Positions 17,001-24,210 of a DNA stretch of 64,000 nt are shown here, in pieces. The notes beneath the pieces were generated by a model. The model did not search any database. It had not been told where the DNA came from and saw only the letters and a list, made by a program, of their open reading frames with translations. Position 1 is the first letter of the stretch. Each line of letters starts with the position of its first letter. This stretch comes from an uncultured Eggerthellaceae bacterium (lineage in GTDB: Bacteria; Actinomycetota; Coriobacteriia; Coriobacteriales; Eggerthellaceae): the NCBI GenBank assembly GCA_947626195.1, contig CANQRF010000005.1, forward strand, positions 32,145 to 96,144. Reading direction: 5' to 3'. The position numbers and the translations under genes were made by a program.

Positions 17001-17864
17001 ATGACGGTCTTTGAGTTCTACCACCCCGTCGTCGCGATCTCCTATGTTGCGACCGTGCTCGCCATGACGATGTGCGCCGTTCATCCCATCGTCGTGCTTC
17101 TATCGGCTTTTGCGGCATATGTGCTGACGGGCATTCTTGCTGGGAAAGAGGCGCTGCGTCGAGCGATTCTCTGGCAGCTCGGCGCGGTTGCCTTCATCAC
17201 GCTTCTCAATGCGCTCTTCTCCGGAAACGGGCAGACTGTCTTGGCTGATCTCGGGGGGCTTCGCATCACGCTCGAGGCGCTTGTCTATGGGCTGACGCTG
17301 GGACTTCTGCTCGTCGGGCTCATCCAGTGGTTCTCCGTTTTCAGCAGGTTAGTAGGCGAAGGGGATATCTTCGCCCTGCTTGCCGGAAGGCTGCCGACGA
17401 TGACCCTTGCCCTCACGATGACGATGAGGCTCGTGCCGCTGATGGCGAAGCGCGCCCAGGCGATTGCGGCGGTGCAGCATGCGAATCAGCCAGCAGCAAA
17501 CGGCTTTGTTGCCACGGTGCGGGGGAGGGCGCGGCAGATAAGCGTGCTCATGGGATGGTCGATGGAGGAATCGCTCGAAAGCGCCGACAGCATGCGCGCC
17601 CGTTGCTGGGGCTTTTGGCGCAAGCGGGGCATGAGGCGCACCTCCTATCGGAGCCGCCGGATGCGCCCGCGTGATGCAGCGGCGCTTCTTCTCCTTGTCG
17701 CGCTCGTGGTGCTTTGCGCGCTCACGTTGCCGCAAGCGCTTGCGGGCTGGACGTTCTATCCGCACCTCGGCTCCTTGGGCCTCGAGGCGGGATATGTGGC
17801 GTTCTTCTTGTTGCTTGCCTATCCCGCCTTTCTCGTGCTGCCGATGCGAGGGTTGCTCTCATGA
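17001..17864 (+). CDS. ecfT: ECF transporter transmembrane component EcfT
   Basis: 287 residues. EcfT couples the two ATPases to the substrate-binding S component of energy-coupling-factor vitamin transporters. Several membrane segments are visible (for example AISYVATVLAMTMCAV, IVVLLSAFAAYVLTGIL, LVYGLTLGLLLVGLI and two at the C terminus). The coupling-helix region with the EcfT-type arginine motifs is MSMEESLESADSMRARCWG-like, located at about residues 186-206 (SMEESLESADSMRARCWG). The start follows the DUF4430 gene by 69 bases and the stop overlaps the ATPase start by four bases (ATGA). A dedicated T component in the same operon marks this as a group I, single-vitamin ECF system. Confidence 0.9.
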   Translation: MTVFEFYHPVVAISYVATVLAMTMCAVHPIVVLLSAFAAYVLTGILAGKEALRRAILWQLGAVAFITLLNALFSGNGQTVLADLGGLRITLEALVYGLTLGLLLVGLIQWFSVFSRLVGEGDIFALLAGRLPTMTLALTMTMRLVPLMAKRAQAIAAVQHANQPAANGFVATVRGRARQISVLMGWSMEESLESADSMRARCWGFWRKRGMRRTSYRSRRMRPRDAAALLLLVALVVLCALTLPQALAGWTFYPHLGSLGLEAGYVAFFLLLAYPAFLVLPMRGLLS

Positions 17865-19330
17865 GCGAAGGGACGCCAAAGGCAATCGAGCTGCGCGATG
17901 TGTCGTTTTGCTATGTCGGCGAGGAAGAGGCCGCATTGTGCGACATCACGTGGAGCATCGATAAAGGCGAATTCGTCGTCGTCACGGGAAATTCGGGAAG
18001 CGGGAAGAGCACGCTTTTGCGCTGCCTGAAGCCGGAGATCGCGCCTGCGGGGGAGCTTTCCGGCGAGATTGCGATCGGGGGAGCGCTCCTCGGTGAGGAA
18101 ACTTCGCAGCTCGTCGGGTTTGTGGCGCAGAACCCGATGAGCCAAACGGTGTGCGATGAGGTGTCTGACGAGCTGGCGTTCGGCATGGAGAACAGGGGCG
18201 CCGACCCGCGCGCGATCAGGCGACGCATGGCGGAGGTCTCGCTCTATTTCGGCCTTGAGCCGCTGCTCCATAAGAAGACGAACGAGTTATCAGGTGGAGA
18301 GCTTCAGCTAGTGGCGCTCTCAAGCGTTCTCATCTGCACGCCACACATTCTTTTGCTCGATGAGCCAACTTCTGAGCTCGATCCAGTGGCGGCACATAAT
18401 TTCTGCCATGCGCTGTTTCGCCTGAATCGCGAACTTGGCATGACGATCGTCATCGCCACGCACCAAAGCGAGCTCTACCGCTCGTATGCCATGTCGTGGG
18501 CGCATCTTGATGAGGGCATGCTTTCGGAATCTTCACCGTTTCAACCAATGATGTCGCCGCATCTTATCAGCGATCGACCCCACGTTATCGAGGGGAAGGC
18601 TCCGGTCGTTGTGGCGCGCGATCTGTGGTTTCGCTATGGGAAAGGAGCGCCATGGGCGCTGCGGGGCCTCGATGCGCAGTTCGAAGAGGGGAGCATTACG
18701 GCGCTCATGGGGGGAAACGGATGTGGGAAGACGACGTTTCTGCAGCTGGTGGCGGGGATATTAAAACCGCAGCACGGCAAGGTGAGTAATTCTCTGCTGA
18801 CACAACAAGCTTACCTCCCTCAGAACCCGCAGATGCTCTTCACGGCGGATCGCGTCGATGATGAGCTGTGTGAGTGGATGGGTGATGGTTTGCACGGGCA
18901 GAAAGTCGATTCGTACGGGCGGCGAAACACTCTCCGTGGGCAGGAAGGCGATTTGCCTCAGCGCGAAGAAATCGATGGGATTCTCAAGCGCTTTGGGCTC
19001 GAAAACCTGCGGGCGCGCCATCCGTATGATCTCTCCGGCGGGCAGATGCAGCTGCTTGCGCTCGCGAAGGTGCTGTTACGAAGGCCGCAGTTGCTTCTGC
19101 TTGACGAGCCGACGCATTCGCTTGATTCGCCGAGCCGTGAGCGATTGGTGGAGCTTCTCCATGAAGAGCGGAAACGTGGCTGCACCATTGTGATGGCAAC
19201 GCACGATAGAGAGTTTGCCCGCGCGGTGTCAGATCACGTTGCCCTGCTGTTCGATGGGAGCTTCGCCTGCATGCAGGAAACGGAAGAGTATTTCGCCTCA
19301 ACGTTTCTCACGGTGGAAAAAAGCCGATGA
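17861..19330 (+). CDS. Fused double-ATPase subunit of an ECF transporter (EcfA-EcfA')
   Basis: 489 residues from ATG 17861, overlapping the ecfT stop. Two complete ABC cassettes are fused. The first has Walker A GNSGSGKST, signature LSGGELQLVAL and Walker B LLLDEPTSELDP. The second has GGNGCGKTT, LSGGQMQLLAL and LLLDEPTHSLDS. A linker of about 50 residues joins them. The pair forms the energy-coupling motor under EcfT. Fused ATPases are typical of the CbrTUV-type cobalamin ECF systems described in Gram-positive bacteria. The end overlaps the S component by four bases. Confidence 0.92.
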   Translation: MSEGTPKAIELRDVSFCYVGEEEAALCDITWSIDKGEFVVVTGNSGSGKSTLLRCLKPEIAPAGELSGEIAIGGALLGEETSQLVGFVAQNPMSQTVCDEVSDELAFGMENRGADPRAIRRRMAEVSLYFGLEPLLHKKTNELSGGELQLVALSSVLICTPHILLLDEPTSELDPVAAHNFCHALFRLNRELGMTIVIATHQSELYRSYAMSWAHLDEGMLSESSPFQPMMSPHLISDRPHVIEGKAPVVVARDLWFRYGKGAPWALRGLDAQFEEGSITALMGGNGCGKTTFLQLVAGILKPQHGKVSNSLLTQQAYLPQNPQMLFTADRVDDELCEWMGDGLHGQKVDSYGRRNTLRGQEGDLPQREEIDGILKRFGLENLRARHPYDLSGGQMQLLALAKVLLRRPQLLLLDEPTHSLDSPSRERLVELLHEERKRGCTIVMATHDREFARAVSDHVALLFDGSFACMQETEEYFASTFLTVEKSR

Positions 19331-20019
19331 TGCGGGCGCGTATCGGACATCTCGTTGAGGGGGCGGTGCTCATCAGCGTGCCTCTTGTCCTCGCACTCTG
19401 CGCTTATTTCTCGATCAGGCAGGCAGCGCTCATCACGCTCTTTACGGTGTGCAGCGCCCTTGTGCTCTTTATCGTGGGGTGGGAGAGAAGCGCTCCCGCC
19501 TTGCGACAGATCATGCCTGTCGTCGTTCTCGCCGCCCTCGCCGCTGTGGGAAGGCTGATCTTCATCGCGCTCCCGAGCGTTCAACCGGTGACGGCCATCT
19601 GCATCATCGCCGGTGCGGCATTCGGAAAGCGGAGCGGCTTTCTTGTCGGGGCGCTCGCCGCACTTGTGTCGAACATCTTTGCGGGGCAAGGCCCGTGGAC
19701 GCCTTGGCAGATGTATGCCTGGGGACTTGTCGGCTACCTCGCGGGAACGCTTGCCCGCCACCGCATTTGGGAACATGCGCCAGCTCGCCTCGTTCTGGGA
19801 TTCTGCGCCGCGCTGCTCTACGGTCTTTTTCTCAACAGCTGGACGCTGCTCGGATTCTTCCAGCCGCTCACGTGGCAGGCGGTCCTTTTCGTGTTCGGGG
19901 GCTCGCTTCCCTTCGACATCACCCACGGTGTGGCAACGGTGCTTTTCCTCGCCATTCTCTATGAACCATGGCGCAAAAAGCTCAACCGCATCGTTGTGAA
20001 ATTCTCCCTAGCTGAGTAG
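19327..20019 (+). CDS. cbrT: ECF transporter S component, CbrT-like (cobalamin/corrinoid)
   Basis: 230 residues with six hydrophobic segments, the usual S-component build. It contains the stretch FIALPSVQPVTAICIIAG and the signature GQGPWTPWQMYAWGLVGYLAG. I associate both with the S-component family that includes CbrT of Lactobacillus delbrueckii, which takes up cobalamin. The substrate call is strengthened by the cobalamin riboswitch at 16051 and the DUF4430 lipoprotein at the head of the operon. It overlaps the fused ATPase gene by ATGA. The alternative is another vitamin S component of the same superfamily, which is less likely here. Confidence 0.82.
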   Translation: MMRARIGHLVEGAVLISVPLVLALCAYFSIRQAALITLFTVCSALVLFIVGWERSAPALRQIMPVVVLAALAAVGRLIFIALPSVQPVTAICIIAGAAFGKRSGFLVGALAALVSNIFAGQGPWTPWQMYAWGLVGYLAGTLARHRIWEHAPARLVLGFCAALLYGLFLNSWTLLGFFQPLTWQAVLFVFGGSLPFDITHGVATVLFLAILYEPWRKKLNRIVVKFSLAE

Positions 20020-20084
20020 TCTTGCATGAGATTTCCGCTATACGATGCTCGTTTTCTGCAAGGGATGAACAACGACAGCATTAG

Positions 20085-20221
20085 TTTTGCATTTTTAGGC
20101 GATTTTTGCATTTTTCGGCAGCAGTTGAAATTATTGATTTCGTCGCAAAACATTCGAATCAGATTGTAAAAAGCGTCGCAATTACCCCATTTCAGATTCT
20201 CAATAACGTCGCAACATATTT
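20085..20221. repeat. AT-rich phased repeats between convergent operons
   Basis: GTCGCAA occurs at 20142, 20175 and 20208, exactly 33 bases apart, inside degenerate 33-bp units that also share CAGATT-like and AATAAC-like parts. Just upstream TTTTGCATTTTT occurs at 20085-20096 and 20104-20115. On the minus strand the units read as an 11-residue pattern C-D-x-[IF]-x-N-L. The surrounding 276 bases (20020-20295) contain no other gene. The function is unknown; it may be a relic of repetitive coding sequence or a phased protein-binding array. Confidence 0.6.
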
Positions 20222-20295
20222 GAATAGTAGGTGTGAATGATCTTTGATTTCGCATATGCATTTTGTTGGCAGAACACATCCAACCTGCATGCTGC

Positions 20296-20535
20296 TCACG
20301 TCTCGCGGTTGCTCTCACGCTCCCATAGATACCGGAGGTTATCGGGGCCTTCAGCCCATTGCCGTGTGGTGAAGTCGAACAGGAACTCGTAGGTGCGAGA
20401 AGAGGCGAAACGGTCGAGCGCAGTGTCGAAGTCCTCGCCGTGCTCGTCGCACCAGTCCTCGAGCATCGCACGCATGACTTCGACCGCGCATGCCTCCCGC
20501 TGGGCATCTGTCACTTCGCACTCGTCAAACCCCAT
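20296..20535 (-). CDS. Small acidic protein, third gene of the DUF3791-DUF3990 module
   Basis: 79 residues if started at ATG 20535, which overlaps the DUF3990 stop by 11 bases; an open frame extends to 20604 but would lie deep inside the DUF3990 gene. The protein is acidic and helical (CAVEVMRAMLEDWCDEHGEDFDTAL split by charged turns) with an aromatic motif YEFLFDF. No family is recognised with certainty. Tight coupling to the toxin-like gene suggests a third component, such as an additional antitoxin or chaperone. Confidence 0.7.
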   Translation of the reverse strand: MGFDECEVTDAQREACAVEVMRAMLEDWCDEHGEDFDTALDRFASSRTYEFLFDFTTRQWAEGPDNLRYLWERESNRET

Positions 20536-21085
20536 AGGGCTCGCTTCCTTCAAAATCCAAGCACAGAAGGCTTCTTGCTGTGCGGAAACAATATTGGTTC
20601 TCAAGCCGATTTGGGAGCAGCGTGGCTATGGCGATGGAGTCGGCCTCGGGCGAGCCCGGCTCCCCGAAGGCTCCCGTCACGTAAAGTTGCAACGTACGGG
20701 CCGTTCGATCATTCGCTATCTTCCCAGCGATGACATCATAGGCCGAATAGGCTTCAATGAGATCGGGGAAAAGATCGCCCCGACGGTTCGATGCGACGAA
20801 ATGCAGCCAGTCGGCGTCTGCTTCGGTGAACGAATGGATCGAAAGATCTTCACGGAGATCGACGCGGTAAGAGGAAACAAAGCCCTCCGCTGCTTGGAAA
20901 GCCGCGTCTTCGGCCCGATGCTTTTTGAGGGATAGGGAAACAAAGCTCTGCGCTTGTTCGAGGGAAGAGGTAAGGTAGAAGCCCCGTCCGAAGTCCTTGC
21001 CGGGGAGGCATCTATCGAGGTCGATCTTTTCGACGGGCGCATAGCTTCCGTGGTAGAGGACGAGCCCCGTCTCGAGGGCTAACAT
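20525..21085 (-). CDS. DUF3990 protein, ADP-ribosyltransferase-like toxin candidate
   Basis: 186 residues. The N terminus shows the DUF3990 pattern: LYHGSYAPVEKIDL, then GKDFGRGFYLTSSLEQAQSF. Its Y-H-G and G-F-Y-L-T elements resemble the NAD-binding core of mono-ADP-ribosyltransferases, and DUF3990 is placed near that fold. It overlaps the upstream DUF3791 gene by seven bases and the downstream small gene by 11. The DUF3791-DUF3990 pairing recurs in gut bacteria and behaves by gene layout like a toxin-antitoxin pair, with DUF3990 the likely toxin. The target of modification is unknown; activity is not shown by sequence alone. Confidence 0.82.
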   Translation of the reverse strand: MLALETGLVLYHGSYAPVEKIDLDRCLPGKDFGRGFYLTSSLEQAQSFVSLSLKKHRAEDAAFQAAEGFVSSYRVDLREDLSIHSFTEADADWLHFVASNRRGDLFPDLIEAYSAYDVIAGKIANDRTARTLQLYVTGAFGEPGSPEADSIAIATLLPNRLENQYCFRTARSLLCLDFEGSEPYGV

Positions 21086-21303
21086 GGGGCGAGTCCTTTG
21101 CGCGAAAGGTAGGTCTCAACGTCCTTTAGCGCTTGGTCGTAACTGCTTAAGTGAAGTAAATCGTAGAGCTCTGTGATATAGCTGTAGACACCGGCTTGCG
21201 TAAAGAGCCGCGTGACTTCCGCTGCGGGCATGTGCCAACGCTTCTCGGCCAAGCGCACGAGCCAGCACTTCATATCGGCTATGTCGGATTGGCGTGGCGA
21301 CAC
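21079..21303 (-). CDS. DUF3791 protein, antitoxin-like partner
   Basis: 74 residues; the start is GTG at 21303, directly behind AGGGAGGA. It matches the small DUF3791 pattern: an early helix (CWLVRLAEKRWHMPAAEV), then TRLFTQAGVYSYITELYDLLH and a short tail. DUF3791 genes usually stand immediately before DUF3990 genes, as here, and are presumed to neutralise or regulate them. A TATAAT -10 and an ACCGGT dyad lie just upstream on the minus strand. It is the first gene of a three-gene operon. Confidence 0.8.
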   Translation of the reverse strand: MSPRQSDIADMKCWLVRLAEKRWHMPAAEVTRLFTQAGVYSYITELYDLLHLSSYDQALKDVETYLSRKGLAPC

Positions 21304-21338
21304 GATTCCTCCCTGCGCGGTGCTAATCGAACGTGCAC

Positions 21339-21350
21339 ATTATACCGGTA
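21339..21350 (-). promoter_or_regulatory. Promoter -10 with adjoining palindrome for the DUF3791 operon
   Basis: Read on the minus strand, TACCGGTATAAT spans 21350-21339. The palindrome TACCGGTA (21343-21350) abuts and overlaps a consensus -10 TATAAT (21339-21344), about 36 bases before the GTG start. No good -35 is visible. Overlap of a dyad with the -10 is what an autorepressed toxin-antitoxin promoter would show. Confidence 0.5.
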
Positions 21351-21435
21351 ATGAACTTTGCTTGTTTGGCTTAAGGCAAGGGAAGCTTCGACTTCGACTG
21401 GGATGGGGGCCATTGGAAAAGAAGCTGTTAAAAGA

Positions 21436-21459
21436 GAAGCCGCTCGGGGGAGCGGCTTC
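21436..21459 (-). terminator. Intrinsic terminator of the bile salt hydrolase gene
   Basis: GAAGCCGCTC (21436-21445) and GAGCGGCTTC (21450-21459) form a perfect 10-bp stem with a four-base loop. On the minus strand it is followed by CTCTTTTAACAG. It lies about 94 bases past the bile salt hydrolase stop. The intervening 60 bases hold three GAAGCTTC or similar repeats of no clear role. Confidence 0.75.
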
Positions 21460-21552
21460 CGCGTAATGCGTGATGAAGGTTGCGAAGCTTCAATAGTCAG
21501 CTACAAGGTGCGGCTTCAACATGAAGCTTCGATAGCCAGTTAAGCTAAGCGC

Positions 21553-22605
21553 TTACCCGACCTCGGGGATCTTCGCGCCTTCTTGGTTGGAGTAATGGAT
21601 CGGGCGCGGCATGTCGGTTTCGGCGTTGATGCGGCCGTAGCGCGCGTCCTTGTCGAGCACTTCGATGATCGCATCGGCATCGGCATCGTAGTCTTGGATG
21701 GTGACGTAGCGGATGGCCGGATCCTCATAGGTGCTGTAATAGTAGTTCATGTAGTAGGGGCTGAAGCAGCCGGTGTAGGTGGTGCGCTCGGCTTGGCCCT
21801 GATCGTTCATGATCGCGCAGCCGTCCACCATCGCGACGCCGCCGAGGGTGTGGAACATGCGCGCGACGTTCGCGGCCTCGCCCGTCTGGACGGGGTAGTT
21901 CGCGTTGATGTAGGCGACGCGAACGAAGCGGCTCGGGGAGTAATAGTCGCCGGGGATGCCGCGCATGCAGGCGCCGGAGCCGAACGGGGTGAGCTTCTGC
22001 TCGCGCCACATGACGGGCTCGGGCCACTTGTTCGACATCGCCAGATAGTTGCGCAGGTTCTCTCGATGGAAATCGAAGCCGGGCTGGTTGGTGAGCGTGT
22101 CGGTGCCGTCATCGAAGATCTCCATGCCGTTCTTCGTGTACTCGATGACGATCGTGCGATCCTTGTCGCCGATCATCCAGTGCAGCATCGAAGCGCCGAG
22201 CTTCTCATTCACGGGCTTGTCGGTGATCGCGACGTTCTTGAGCGCCGCTTCCGCCTCATCGACGGTCGAGAACTGCGAGCACACCCACAGCGGCACCTCA
22301 TAGGAGGCGATGCAGGTCTTGCCTTCCACCGCGTCGTGCTCGTACTGGGCGTATCCCGGGAAGTTCAGCCCGCCGCACGCAAGGCCGGCCTCGTTGCCGC
22401 AGTCGAAGTACAGCGGGATGCCCTCGAACGAGATGCCCATGCCGATGAGGGCGTACTTGTTCTTCATGTCGCCGAGGTACTCATATTTGTGGCTGTAGTT
22501 GCGCGGGGTGATGATGACGTTCTGGCCGAAGTCGAAGCACCAGTCGAGGTTGCGTCCGAAATACATATTGCCTTTATCATCGATGAATTTAACGCCGGTG
22601 CACAT
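21553..22605 (-). CDS. bsh: Bile salt hydrolase (choloylglycine hydrolase family)
   Basis: 350 residues from ATG 22605 with GGAGGAAAG upstream. The true start is fixed because the nucleophile is Cys2 of MCTGVKF, exposed after Met removal; the upstream open frame is not coding. Key residues are all present: C2, R18 and D21 (FGRNLDW), N81 (GLNFPG), N173 (TNQPGFDF) and R226/R229 (SPSRFVR). The enzyme cleaves glycine or taurine from conjugated bile acids in the cytoplasm; there is no signal peptide. The loop 205-216 reads LTPFGSGACMRG and contains G-S-G, resembling the G-x-G type reported for glycine-preferring enzymes, not the S-R-x-G type of taurine-preferring ones. It stands alone and is divergent from mtnA. 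Confidence 0.93.
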   Translation of the reverse strand: MCTGVKFIDDKGNMYFGRNLDWCFDFGQNVIITPRNYSHKYEYLGDMKNKYALIGMGISFEGIPLYFDCGNEAGLACGGLNFPGYAQYEHDAVEGKTCIASYEVPLWVCSQFSTVDEAEAALKNVAITDKPVNEKLGASMLHWMIGDKDRTIVIEYTKNGMEIFDDGTDTLTNQPGFDFHRENLRNYLAMSNKWPEPVMWREQKLTPFGSGACMRGIPGDYYSPSRFVRVAYINANYPVQTGEAANVARMFHTLGGVAMVDGCAIMNDQGQAERTTYTGCFSPYYMNYYYSTYEDPAIRYVTIQDYDADADAIIEVLDKDARYGRINAETDMPRPIHYSNQEGAKIPEVG

Positions 22606-22828
22606 TTTCTTTCCTCCTGTCGTTTCTTGAATCCATCTGGGGTTCCATTTGGAGTTGCCCCCACTATATGGGTGTTTTTGCGAAACCCCGAGATTGGGCG
22701 TGTTATGTTTCTGTTTCGTTTGGAAATCGTGGCGATTTGACACGAAGGAAACAGCCGAAGCGCCGTTCCCTCGGTCATGTGCTTCTCTATCAGTTAGAAT
22801 AGTTGCTTGGAAAATTAAGGTTTTTCGA

Positions 22829-22947
22829 GAGGCGTCGGGCGCGCAGTCGCTCGGCAGTCCTGAGCTCGCGATTTTCCAAATTCAAGAAATTGTAATTCGG
22901 AAAATCGCTCGTGCGGAACTCGCTTTGTGCGCATCCCGACGCCCCTC
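22829..22947 (+). ncRNA. Strongly structured leader upstream of mtnA
   Basis: GGCGTCGGG (22831-22839) pairs with CCCGACGCC (22935-22943). The inner GCGCA (22841-22845) pairs with TGCGC (22928-22932), giving a bulged 14-bp closing stem. Inside are two hairpins: GCTCGG (22849-22854) with CC and GAGC (22859-22865), and GCGATTTTCC (22868-22877) with GGAAAATCGC (22899-22908). The result is a three-way-junction-like fold ending 58 bases before the mtnA ATG. It matches no riboswitch class I know. The rest of the 399-base gap 22606-23004 should hold the bsh promoter, but nothing distinct is visible. Confidence 0.5.
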
Positions 22948-23004
22948 ATCGACCTAAAGGAAGTCTTTTCGCGAGAAACGTTACCAACGAAGGTGGAACT
23001 GGAC

Positions 23005-24204
23005 ATGAGTGATGAACAGACGAAGCGCATAGCGTTGGAAGCTCTTCCGCGGACGATCGAGCTTGTTCGCAACGAGGGCCGCATCCCCAAAGCGCCGGAA
23101 GATTCTCCGGTCGTCGTGATGGTAGACCAAACGAAGCTGCCGGCGGAGCTCACGTTCATCACCACCGACAACTGGCGCGTCGTCATGCACGCGATCGAAG
23201 ATCTCGTGGTGCGCGGCGCTCCGGCGCTCGGCGTGGCCGGTGCGGCGGCGGTTTGCCTGCGTGCGGAGGAGTTCATTACGGCAACCGATGCCGACATGCA
23301 GGGAAATGCCGACGACATGTGGCACACCTTCGTGCTCGACGACCTTGCTTTCGACCGCGACCTCTATTGGACGGCACTTTCCTTTTCCGGCGAAATGGTG
23401 GCAAATGCGCGCCCGACGGCGGTGAACCTCTCATGGGGCGTCAATCGCGCACTCGACGTGGCGAAGCAGGCCCTCGATGAGGGGAAGAACCCGCAGGGTA
23501 TTGTCGATGCCCTCTATGACTTCGTGAAAGAGCTCGAGGCGCAGGATGAAGCGGCGAACCGCGCCATCGGACGCTTCGGCGCGGGGCTCTTGCCTGAAAA
23601 CGCGCGCGTTCTCACCCACTGCAACGCCGGCAGCTTAGCGACGGTGTTCTACGGCACGGCGCTCGGCGTTATCTATGCTGCGGCCGACACCGAAAACGGC
23701 GGTAAGGGCGTCTCCCGCGTGTACTCCGACGAAACGCGTCCGGTTGGGCAAGGGGCGCGCTTGACCGTGTGGGAGCTTTCGCGCGCCCACGTTCCCGTGA
23801 CGCTCATCTGCGACAACATGGCGGCGACAGTGCTTTCCCAAGGAAAGGTGGATGCCGTGGTGGTCGGCGCCGATCGCATCACGGCGTGCGGAGACGTTGC
23901 CAACAAGATCGGCACGATGGGCGTTGCCATCCTCGCGCACCATTTCGGCGTGCCGTTTTACGTTGCGGCACCCACCTCGACGATCGATTTTTCCATGGAA
24001 AGCGGCGCGGAGATTCCGATTGAAGAGCGCGCTGCCGAAGAGGTGCTTCCAAATGCCATCGAAGGGGTGGAGGTCTTCAACCCTGCCTTCGATGTGACGC
24101 CCGCAGAGCTAGTTACCGCCATCATTACGGAAAAGGGCGTGTTCGCTCCTTCTGACCTCGTGCAACTCGATGTACAGCGCGATTCGGACCAGGCGGGGGA
24201 GTGA
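23005..24204 (+). CDS. mtnA: S-methyl-5-thioribose-1-phosphate isomerase
   Basis: 399 residues from ATG 23005 (GGTGG upstream); the frame is open to 22927 but that part folds as a leader RNA. MtnA converts methylthioribose-1-phosphate to methylthioribulose-1-phosphate in methionine salvage. The core is typical: DQTKLP near the start, RGAPALGVAGAAAV, the catalytic cysteine in THCNAGSLATV (C206) and the catalytic aspartate in GADRITACGDVANKIGT (D290). It is about 40 residues longer than the usual 350, partly from an insertion around residues 95-125 (ATDADMQGNADDMWH). No other salvage gene lies nearby. The next gene, a dGTPase, starts six bases after it. Confidence 0.9.
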   Translation: MSDEQTKRIALEALPRTIELVRNEGRIPKAPEDSPVVVMVDQTKLPAELTFITTDNWRVVMHAIEDLVVRGAPALGVAGAAAVCLRAEEFITATDADMQGNADDMWHTFVLDDLAFDRDLYWTALSFSGEMVANARPTAVNLSWGVNRALDVAKQALDEGKNPQGIVDALYDFVKELEAQDEAANRAIGRFGAGLLPENARVLTHCNAGSLATVFYGTALGVIYAAADTENGGKGVSRVYSDETRPVGQGARLTVWELSRAHVPVTLICDNMAATVLSQGKVDAVVVGADRITACGDVANKIGTMGVAILAHHFGVPFYVAAPTSTIDFSMESGAEIPIEERAAEEVLPNAIEGVEVFNPAFDVTPAELVTAIITEKGVFAPSDLVQLDVQRDSDQAGE

Positions 24205-24210
24205 CGGAAC

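Noticed and set aside
20142..20214. CRISPR array at the 33-bp repeats
   Set aside because: Only seven to eight bases are truly repeated, the units are degenerate with no constant spacer structure, and no cas gene is nearby.
21583..22740. A 385-codon plus-strand open frame antisense to the bile salt hydrolase
   Set aside because: Valine/alanine/arginine-rich shadow frame; the opposite strand encodes an enzyme with all catalytic residues.
22606..22743. N-terminal extension of the bile salt hydrolase
   Set aside because: The family needs cysteine at position 2, and a good Shine-Dalgarno stands before ATG 22605.
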